From: Mytilus galloprovincialis
Lineage: Eukaryota > Mollusca > Bivalvia > Mytilida > Mytilidae
Reading direction: 5' to 3'
DNA length: 64,000 nucleotides
NCBI RefSeq assembly: GCF_965363235.1
Contig: NC_134846.1
Span: forward strand, 28,654,218-28,718,217
In this document: positions 57,601 to 64,000 of the stretch, piece by piece
Position numbering within the stretch: the first letter of the stretch is position 1
Layout of the letters: every line of letters starts with the position of its first letter
Notes under the pieces: generated by a model
Database searches by the model: none
The model's input: only the letters and a program-made list of their open reading frames with translations
Told to the model about the DNA's origin: nothing
Position numbers and translations under genes: made by a program

Positions 57601-59896
57601 CTTGAAAAAAAAGTTCAGATTTTTTGTAATGTTGAATTCTCTCTTATTATAAGTAATAGGATAACTATATTTGATATGTGCGTACCTTGCAAGGTCCTCA
57701 TGTCTGTCAGACAGTTTTCACTTGACCTCGACCTCATTTCATGGATCAGTGAACAAGGTTAAGTTTTGGTGGTCAAGTCCATATCTCAGATACTATAAGC
57801 AATAGGGCTAGTATATTCGGTGTATGGAAGGACTGTAAGGTGTACATGTCCAACTGGCAGGTGTCATCTGACCTTGACCTCATTTTCATGGTTCAGTGGT
57901 TATAGTTAAATTTTTGTGTTTTGGTCTGTTTTTTTCATACTATATGCAATAGGTCTACAATATTTGTTGTATGGAATGATTGTAAGGTGTACATGTCTAG
58001 CGGGCAGATGTCATGTAACCTTGACCTCATTTTCATGGTGCAGTGGTTATAGTTAAATTTTTGTGTTTTGGTCTGTTTTTTTCATACTATATGCAATAGG
58101 TCTACTATATTTGTTGTATGGAATGATTGTAAGGTGTACATGTCTAGCGGGGAGATGTCATGTGACCTTGACCTCATTTTCATGGTTCAGTGGTCAAAGT
58201 TAAGTTTTTGAGTTTTAGTCTTTTTATCTAATACTATATGCCATAGGTCAACTATATTTGGTGTATGGAAATATTTTATGATCTTTATGTCAGTAGCGCA
58301 GGCTTCTTTTGACCGTGATCTCATTTTCACGGTTCATTGCACAGTGTTAAGTTTTTGTGTTTTGGTCTATTTTTCTTAAACTATAAGTAATAGGTCAACT
58401 ATATATGTTGTATAGAAGCATTGTTAGCTGTACATGTCTGCCTGGCATGGTTCATCTAACCTTGACCTCATTTTCATGGTTCATTGGTCTTTGTTTAGTT
58501 ATCTTGGTTAATGTTAAGTTTATGAGACAGTTGTAATAAAGCTTTATACTAAGGACTATTAACATAATATCAATGATTAGTATAGATGGCGAGACATTTC
58601 AGCATGTGCACTCTTGTCTACATAAAGTTAAATTTATGTCTCTTTATTGTTGTGGGTACCAATTTTCGATGATTAAATTAAACTTAGATAATTGTGGATT
58701 ATTAATTTAGTTGTTTAGCTGAGGTCTACATGCAAGACTATAGAAAATTTGTTATTCGTTGAACAGTTAATTTTGTGGTGTACCTTTACCCACAAAAATT
58801 GGTATCCAACGAATAATAATGAATCCACAGAAATAAGATGAATACACTGGTAGTTAGTAATTGTATGCTGTTATGCCATTTAAAAGGTTTGAAAACAGAT
58901 TTGATCAAAAGTTTTCAGTTGAAATTGAGAACTTGAGTGTTTTGTACTTTTCAGGTCCATGTTGAAGGACACAAGGAGACCAATCCATTCACCAAGAAGA
59001 AGAGATCAACACCTTTAGATCAAGCTTTGTTAGCTTCTGTTAAATCTATACCTAAACTAGGAGAAGTTAAATCTAGAATGTTATTGGAAAAGTTTGGAAG
59101 TATGTAATAGAAATTGGCATAGTATTATTTGTTATTGATACATAATATTTGGATTTCCTGGGTCAATAATGAATGTTTAACTTAGTATGATTTGTTTACA
59201 GGTTTGTATGCATCAATAAAATCAATAAATTTTTTACTCAATCTACATATTGGCACCCACAAACATAATCATCTACAGTTCTTGAATTTTTAATGAAATT
59301 GAAACACATCAACAAACTCAGGGACATGTAAATTTTGTTTAGTTTAAGATTAGCATTACATAATATCTGATATTGTTTTAAGAAATAAGTAAATGATTTA
59401 AATTGTCAGGGCATGTAATTTTATTAAGTTTGTCATGGACTTAATTAGTAAGTCATAGATCATTTTTGGTTCTTTTCAGGTAAGTTGTATTGCATTATTG
59501 TTACCATGGTTACTAATTCATCTAATTTAAAATAAATAAATAGGGGAGTTGGGTGGATGGGCTGTTGTTGTTTGGATGCTGGTATCTGGGTCATTTTGAA
59601 TTTAGGAGGTCCCTGGTAATATCCAAAGACTTGAAACTGGTATTGGCTGCAACAAGGTCCAAAGTACATGAAAACAAACTCAAACAAGTATCAAGTCTTG
59701 GACTTCAGGGACTGTCAGTCACTGCAGGGTTCTCATTAAGGATTTTGGAAGGCGAGTTGTGGACTTGTCATTTTTGGCCATGGTGAGTCCTAACAGTAAG
59801 AAAATATTTCATTTTCTTTCTGCATTAAACATTTGATTACAAATCCTTATTATCTTATTTTCAGGTCTCCAAGCTATAAGTAAAGCATCCATTCAA
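49715..59896 (+). CDS. FAAP24: FAAP24, Fanconi anaemia core complex subunit (partial)
   Basis: Four exons align in order with vertebrate FAAP24 as I remember it, about 215 aa in human: 49715-49851, 56934-57086, 58955-59098 and 59866-59896, with matching splice phases. FAAP24 pairs with FANCM, has a catalytically dead XPF-type nuclease fold followed by helix-hairpin-helix motifs, binds single-stranded/forked DNA and brings the core complex to stalled forks. The visible exons cover the nuclease-like fold (DFYPSSNTGVVYITEAEL, VVIGERTRTSSQYF, MELGFSLIPVPSQKEA) and the first helix-hairpin-helix (SVKSIPKLGEVKSRMLLEKF). The first exon (NEKWRGS-like N-terminus) and the end of the second hairpin were not located. 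The 7-kb second visible intron is packed with repeats. Confidence 0.85.
50150..54556 (+). mobile_element. Hairpin-capped repeat family i, copy 3
   Basis: Same ends as copy 2: AGCTCACCTGGCC/GGCCAAGTGAGCT hairpin, and caaggtgagcgacacaggct with tagagcctctag at the right. Internal ~500-bp units start near 50235, 50740 and 51235 and resume at 53865 after a 2.1-kb insert of family ii (51558-53677). It lies in a FAAP24 intron in the sense orientation. Confidence 0.82.
51558..53677 (+). mobile_element. Hairpin-capped repeat family ii, nested in family i
   Basis: Begins after a T5 run with the hairpin atacgaccgc ... gtcgtat, then a gtcgtc microsatellite (51600-51650), then about three 161-bp units (tttatgaccacaaaaggaag) and further short duplications (52790-53075). 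Near the 3' end tgcggtcgtata is the reverse of the 5' start, followed by the hairpin gctgcgccctgcggagc and acctgg. The empty site ctgtttttggttattatc is present in neighbouring units, so the insertion is into a T-run with no long duplication. Confidence 0.82.
54557..55063. other. FAAP24 intron sequence, no feature
   Basis: Unique-looking AT-rich intron. It includes tgacctctgaccttgacctg (54733), a familiar phrase of family iii repeats, but no full element. Confidence 0.4.
55064..55378. mobile_element. 315-bp foldback element in FAAP24 intron
   Basis: Arms of about 95 bases: gtgacattttaatagagatg and cattgaagaatatgaaatat on the left recur in reverse at 55290-55378. Identity is about 85 percent by eye, with a 120-bp spacer. 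No coding. Confidence 0.75.
56258..56932 (+). repeat. 86-bp tandem array of partial FAAP24 exon copies
   Basis: Seven units carry the block gatacctattgttgtgatt at 56341, 56427, 56513, 56599, 56685, 56771 and 56857, spacing exactly 86, preceded by a partial unit from about 56258. The real exon at 56934 has the same block 85 bases after the last one. Each unit holds the polypyrimidine tract and AG acceptor (ttgtactatttcag) and the first ~20 codons of the exon (IPIVVIVE.TKNQYFSR). A gtaaga donor-like site follows. Read from a decoy acceptor the frame ends in a stop in the next unit. Confidence 0.88.
56934..57086 (+). CDS. FAAP24: FAAP24 exon: second half of XPF-like fold
   Basis: Acceptor gtttcag, donor gttagt, 51 codons in phase 0. 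Reads ANKIPIVVIGERTRTSSQYF then CSLQKFCVMELGFSLIPVPS and QKEAGTFLAQM. Matches human GIVVVEKTRMSEQYFPALQK and LDLGMVLLPVASQMEA. Chosen over the upstream repeats because only this copy continues in frame to the conserved ELGFSLIPV part. Confidence 0.88.
57366..58616 (+). mobile_element. Hairpin-capped repeat family iii
   Basis: After a T5 run it starts gtcgagcctgcaac/gttgcagaaagcttgac, a hairpin, followed by a cggcgactacgtcggctacg stretch. Then come about seven units of ~145 bases with ccttgacctcattttcatgg. It ends near ggcgagacatttcagcatgt and gtgcactcttg. The plan matches families i and ii with unrelated sequence. It sits in the FAAP24 intron between 57086 and 58955. The 3' boundary is approximate. 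Confidence 0.7.
58955..59098 (+). CDS. FAAP24: FAAP24 exon: linker and first HhH hairpin
   Basis: Acceptor cttttcag, donor gtatgt. Reads VHVEGHKETNPFTKKKRSTP, then LDQALLASVKSIPKLGEVKS and RMLLEKFG, leaving one base. NPFTKKKR matches human NPLLGKKR, and SIPKLGEVKSRMLLEKF matches QIPGVGKVKAPLLLQKF, the DNA-binding helix-hairpin-helix. Confidence 0.88.
59866..59896 (+). CDS. FAAP24: FAAP24 small exon: start of second HhH
   Basis: Acceptor tattttcag, donor gtgagt. The single base from the previous exon completes Ser, then LQAISKASIQ, matching human SIQQLSNASI. It leaves in phase 0. The expected continuation (ELEQVVG.AVA..I..FF in human) was not found between 59897 and 61200. Confidence 0.78.
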
Positions 59897-61199
59897 GTGA
59901 GTATGTTTTCTAGAAAATTGTTGAATATTTGAGAAAAGAAACTAGTAAGTTGTCTACTGGTGGCAATACTGTTGGCCTACTTAAGTTGACAGTAGACAAC
60001 TTACTAGTGTTACATAAATCCCAAAAATGAATTAAAATTGTACGAATCTCTACATCGATTAAAGCAAATATACTGAGTGCCAATATATAAGAACCACTTG
60101 CATCCATTTTTTTTATTTGATAATTATATTATTTTCACCAATTCTTCTTTAGAATTGAACAAATGATCTTATACTTGGCTCAATATATTTAAAGTAATCT
60201 CATGTTGCTCTCTCAATTATATATATTTTTATTTTAACCAAAATCAACCTAGAAAATTTACAAATTTGATTGTACCTTTAAATTTGTATCATGAAGAATG
60301 AAAACTGCACAAATGAACAAATTTTAGATAATAAGTATAAAATTAAACCAAAAAGAATTTGAAAAGTTTTAAGTGTCATATGTTTGAATTTGATATACAT
60401 GTTTAAGTCTGAAAATTGAACCCAACAGTGTTAGAGTTAGATTTCTATGCTGACAAATTATTGTGCCACAACAAGTTTTGATCTTGCAAGTTTGATACAC
60501 TACAGAACCAATCGCTTAGCCTCATGCCAGGCACTCTGGAAAACTCGACCACAATTGTTATATTAAAAAATAACTTCAATAGTTGTAGTGTTACTTGTCA
60601 TGTAAGGAAAATCTTGAAATAGACATGAGACATGAAAGTTAAAAGACAAAAAAAGCTATCATTTTCCAAATCTATAGGATCCCTTGAATGAATCGAGAAG
60701 GTCATGCTGATGGTTTAACACTGAAGTGCATGTTGTTATTATGACAAGAATTTTTCTGATGGCTACACTGAAGTTATATGGTGGTAACACTGAAGTCTGA
60801 TGCTCTACACAAACTATGGTACATTTGTAATGCTTTTCATGTCAAATTAGATGTCAATTTTTATGTTAGAAGCAATTTTTATGTTAGAAGCAATTTTCCA
60901 GGTTTTAAAGTTGATAAGGGGATTAGATAAACTGCTAATGTAGAATTATATCCACATGTAGAAAATCAAAGAGGAGGGATCTCTCATTTAGTATGCAACT
61001 GATATTTAGGACAGCCATAGACCATGAATAATGAGTAAATTTATATACTAACTATTGAAACAATCTATTTTACATAATAATTGCAGGTCTGTAAATTTTA
61101 AACAAACAATCATACAATAAATAGACCATCTCACATCAGCATTCAAACCATCACACTTCAGGTAGAGCATCACCCTTCAGTGTCCCCATTGCACCTCAG
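59897..61199. other. Downstream of FAAP24, with one short hairpin
   Basis: At 59940-60007 two 18-bp arms (ctagtaagttgtctact and its reverse) flank a 30-base loop. Candidate acceptors at 60677 and 60899 lead to short frames (DPLNESRRSC and VLKLIRGLDKLLM) that do not resemble the FAAP24 C-terminus. Tandem gttagaagcaatttt occurs near 60868-60895. No other feature. Confidence 0.45.
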
Positions 61200-61310
61200 A
61201 GTTGCAGTAGGACAACCGGAAGCGCCTGAGTAAGGATTTCAGCGCTCAGTGATACGGTTCACTAGACGACGTTGTCAACACGTAATGGCGGCCATTATTT
61301 GACGTCGGAT
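61200..61310 (+). promoter_or_regulatory. TATA-less promoter-like block
   Basis: A GC-richer island in AT-rich DNA with an ETS-type site ACCGGAAGC (61215-61223), the palindrome AATGGCGGCCATT (61284-61296) containing a YY1-type ATGGCGGC, and a CRE-like TGACGTC (61300-61306). Clustering of these three is typical of housekeeping promoters. It precedes a donor at 61411 and so probably drives the next plus-strand gene. Confidence 0.55.
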
Positions 61311-61411
61311 TTGGCATTCCTCGTTGAAAGTTGCATTTATGACATTCTTGGATGCTTAAACTTATTTGTGCCACACAACATAAAAGATAAAGCATTATCC
61401 AGATATTGCAG
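61311..61411 (+). other. Putative non-coding first exon
   Basis: The sequence after the promoter block runs to cagatattgcag followed by donor gtaatt at 61412. It contains no long frame, which suits a 5' UTR exon joined to the exon at 63196. The start is a guess. Confidence 0.4.
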
Positions 61412-62599
61412 GTAATTATTTTCAAAGAAGTCGTATCCCAAGAAATGATCTAAACGGCAAAAATAAAGTGTAAAATAATATGAAACATGAATATTGAAAT
61501 CCAAGTTTTCATCATTTCCTTTTCATGTAATGAATTTACTATTTATCACTTTTATCATTTTATTACATTCGGATTTCGGTCTGGGGTATCCGCCCTTGTC
61601 TCTGGAAATATTATACCCACTGTCAACATCCGTTTTCAAACTGGACAGACAAAATTAAAAAAGTGTTCTTCACGATCTCCATGGAAATAATTCACGCTAT
61701 CACTTTGTGAACATTATAAACCTGAAACTGCAAATACGGACCAAAACGAATCAAATTTGAAAGCGTGGATGAAAATTGATCATGTTTCATGCCGACTGTA
61801 AGTTCTCTAAAAAAAGGTAGTGGGTTGGGTGGGTACTCCATGAATTTTGCTGCACGTCAACTGGTCAAAGACGTCCATGTACTAAATCATTAGAATGTAA
61901 GACATATTCACTTTAACTCTTGGCTACTTTATACCTGGTCTTATATAAATAAATTCCCATTTTATCTGGGAACAATTAATTTTATCCTCATTATAAACTA
62001 ACTATCTAACTAATTTTATTCAGGATAAAATCCAGTACAAAAGGATCATCGCTGAAACACATGAACACATATAAAAACATATACAAAACAAAACAACAAT
62101 AAAACATAACAGCCAACACTTTTGACACTTATAACAACATGAACAAGCAAGAGACAAAACTCATTATATGTTTATGTGTTAAGAATCAGAATGTATTGTG
62201 TATTGTTGTCATTATTGCCCGTCAGGGGGCTTTAATTGGAAAATAAAGAATTTTGAACTTTTATATGTCCCAGATTTCATTTATATAATACATGTACACT
62301 CAAGTTTAATATTTTATCTCTAAAAATTAAATCTTTTATGAACACAAATTGATACAATACAAAGGGAAAGGAATTATAGGCTCCAGTCATGCTTCAGTCC
62401 CTATATAATCGACCAATAAAGTCATGACAGTGGTGGTTCCATGATTTTAATTGAGAAAAACTGGGTTGTGAATGCCCCCAAAATGTATATAATTTTAGCT
62501 TGTATAGTACATGTTATATATTTATGTACACTATAATATAATTGAATATAAAAATGTTAATGAAAGGATTGTTAACACTCAAATCTGCTCCATGTTATG

Positions 62600-62926
62600 A
62601 TATTAAACATTGTTATCTAACATGTTTAACACCACCACATTATTAATGTATGTGCCTGTCCCAAGTCAGGAGCCTGTAATTCAGTGGTTGTCGTTTGTTT
62701 ATGTGTTACATATTTGTTCTTATTTTTTTCATAAATAAGGCCGTTAGTTTTCTCGTTTGAATTGTTTTACATTGTCTTATCGGGGCTCTTTATAGCTGAC
62801 TATGTGGTATGGGCTTTGCTCATTGTTGAAGGCTGTACAGTGACCTATAGTTGTTAATGTCTGTGTCATTTTGGTCTTTTGTGGATAGTTGTCTCATTGG
62901 CAATCATACCACATCTTTTTTTTTAA
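62600..62926 (+). repeat. Mussel-type dispersed repeat
   Basis: Contains gtgcctgtcccaagtcagga, cgtttgttt, tagctgactatgtggtatgg and caatcataccacatcttttt, same family as 12965-13393. Lies in the putative first intron of the next gene. Confidence 0.78.
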
Positions 62927-63195
62927 TATTATACCTAAAAAATAAATTTTCAAGACTTGGAAATATTTTCTTTGCCCATTATTGCCTTTAACTTTTATGT
63001 ATTGAGCAAAATGCTTGAGGCATAATTATTTATAATACTTAGTAAAAACATTTATTTTCTTGGTAATTCATATGGCAAATTTGTATTAATGTGTTGATAA
63101 TAACAAATATATTAATGCAAAGTTTAATTTTGCTTTGAATAATTTAGTATATAATTTATTTAGTAATTGTATGTTCATTTGCTTTATATTTACAG

Positions 63196-63406
63196 GAAGG
63201 AGAAAGATGTTCACTATGAATAAAAAATTCAGTACATAGGACTGTTATATATCAACAAAAAACACTTGTACGTACATGTACATGTGTATGTGTGATATAC
63301 ATACAACAAGAAAACAGTAATCAAATGGAATGTCAAGGACCAGTGTCCAGTAATGTTGAAAGCAAAATGATTTTGATAGAAACAATAGGACTAGAATATA
63401 TTAAGG
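63196..63406 (+). CDS. Putative start exon of the next gene
   Basis: Acceptor atatttacag and donor gtaagt bound 211 bases. An ATG at 63325 opens a frame MECQGPVSSNVESKMILIET then IGLEYIKG that runs to the donor in phase 1; stops lie upstream in frame, so this would be the start codon. An alternative is that 63196 is a FAAP24 terminal exon (EGERCSL then stop, with aataaa right after), but it lacks the second hairpin. The product is not recognised. Confidence 0.4.
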
Positions 63407-63906
63407 GTAAGTAATCCAAAAGTGTCTGTTTAGGGTAAAAACAGTCAGTTATTTACAGTGTGCTATGATTTCAATCCCACAAATATGAAACAAAAACATA
63501 ATATACATGGTATGCAGACTGTTTTCATAAGGGAATAGACTGAAAATATCTACATTTAACAGTCAGACATAATTATATACTAAATTATTCTTTTTTATAT
63601 ATAAAAGTTGCCAATGGAATAAATTGAGGATGGAAATTGTAATTAATGAGATATAGGTAAAAGAATCATACACAGACTTTAAGGCCGAATGGTATTCTTT
63701 TAATAGTTTAAAGATTTTATTCTGTTATCTATGCTGTATAAATGTCAAGAAAGTTACATTTGGATTTAAAACCTAATTTCAAGAATGAAGGGTACCATAA
63801 TTTAAATTTAATTTATGATAAAAAAAACAATATAAGGGAATTAACTCTTACATGATGTGCATCATATCCATGCAAATGAAGCGTTTTAATAAATCTGACC
63901 ATTTTT

Positions 63907-64000
63907 ATACGACCACAAAAATTGAAAATTTTTTGGTCGTATATTGGTATCACGTTGGCGTTGGTGTTGTCGTCCGAATACTTTTAGTTTTTGCACTCTA
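63907..64000 (+). mobile_element. Hairpin-capped repeat family ii, 5' end, cut by window
   Basis: T5 run, then atacgaccac ... ggtcgtat hairpin, ttggtatcacgttggcg, a short gtcgtccg stretch and atacttttagtttttgcact. It is a second, independent copy of the family nested at 51558-53677 and confirms that family's 5' terminus. Confidence 0.8.

Noticed and set aside
60677-60710. Possible last FAAP24 exon (DPLNESRRSC)
   Set aside because: Splice acceptor is plausible but the peptide has no likeness to the FAAP24 C-terminus.
1-64000. tRNA and rRNA genes
   Set aside because: No cloverleaf with A/B boxes or rRNA core sequence was recognised on either strand by eye; a covariance-model scan would be needed to exclude a diverged tRNA.

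Overview
This is an AT-rich, intron-rich animal sequence with no bacterial-type gene packing. The repeat families (several recalled from mussel genomes), Penelope-like, I-like and CR1-like retroelement remains, a MULE gene with PHD and FLYWCH fingers, and a FAAP24-like gene all point to a marine bivalve, most likely a Mytilus-type mussel. The species call is recollection plus inference, not a search result.

Layout. (1) 1-16.1 kb: a minus-strand gene of at least 13 phase-consistent exons between 2339 and 16042. Its first two visible exons encode a conserved domain. The rest are short phase-0 exons, including an alternating pair (EIPPP and NQQE exons) repeated in tandem. Its introns hold two Penelope-like fragments and a 4.2-kb inverted-repeat element carrying an 875-bp hAT-like MITE. 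(2) 16.4-26.1 kb: no convincing host gene; a 1.2-kb foldback element, old tandem duplications, two TTAACGCG 20-bp satellite arrays, a CR1-like LINE tail and a cluster of mussel-type dispersed repeats. (3) 26.1-29.8 kb: a decayed minus-strand MULE transposase gene interrupted by a complex satellite and a Harbinger-like MITE. (4) 31.3-35.9 kb: a damaged minus-strand I-like LINE with ORF1, endonuclease, reverse transcriptase and RNase H. (5) 36.26-43.45 kb: one open exon split by a 6.6-kb terminal-inverted-repeat element, which itself contains a hairpin-capped element and a TTAA-flanked MITE. (6) 45.6-60 kb: a plus-strand FAAP24 gene (Fanconi anaemia core complex), four exons recognised, its large introns full of repeats and with seven tandem partial copies of its own exon just upstream of the real one. 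(7) 61.2-64 kb: a promoter-like block and the first exons of another plus-strand gene.

The most interesting theme is a set of four sequence-unrelated repeat families built alike: a T-run, a 5' hairpin, a CGTC/GTC-rich microsatellite, and in the three longer copies an internal tandem array. The two families whose 3' ends can be read also have a subterminal inverted repeat and a 3' hairpin. Two insertions can be read against uninterrupted copies inside this same window, and both landed in T-runs without a long target duplication. This resembles non-autonomous Helentron (HINE) elements. Other notable items are the FAAP24 pseudo-exon array, the precise frame-preserving insertion into the 36-43 kb exon, and a 25-26 bp palindrome flanked by its own target duplication.
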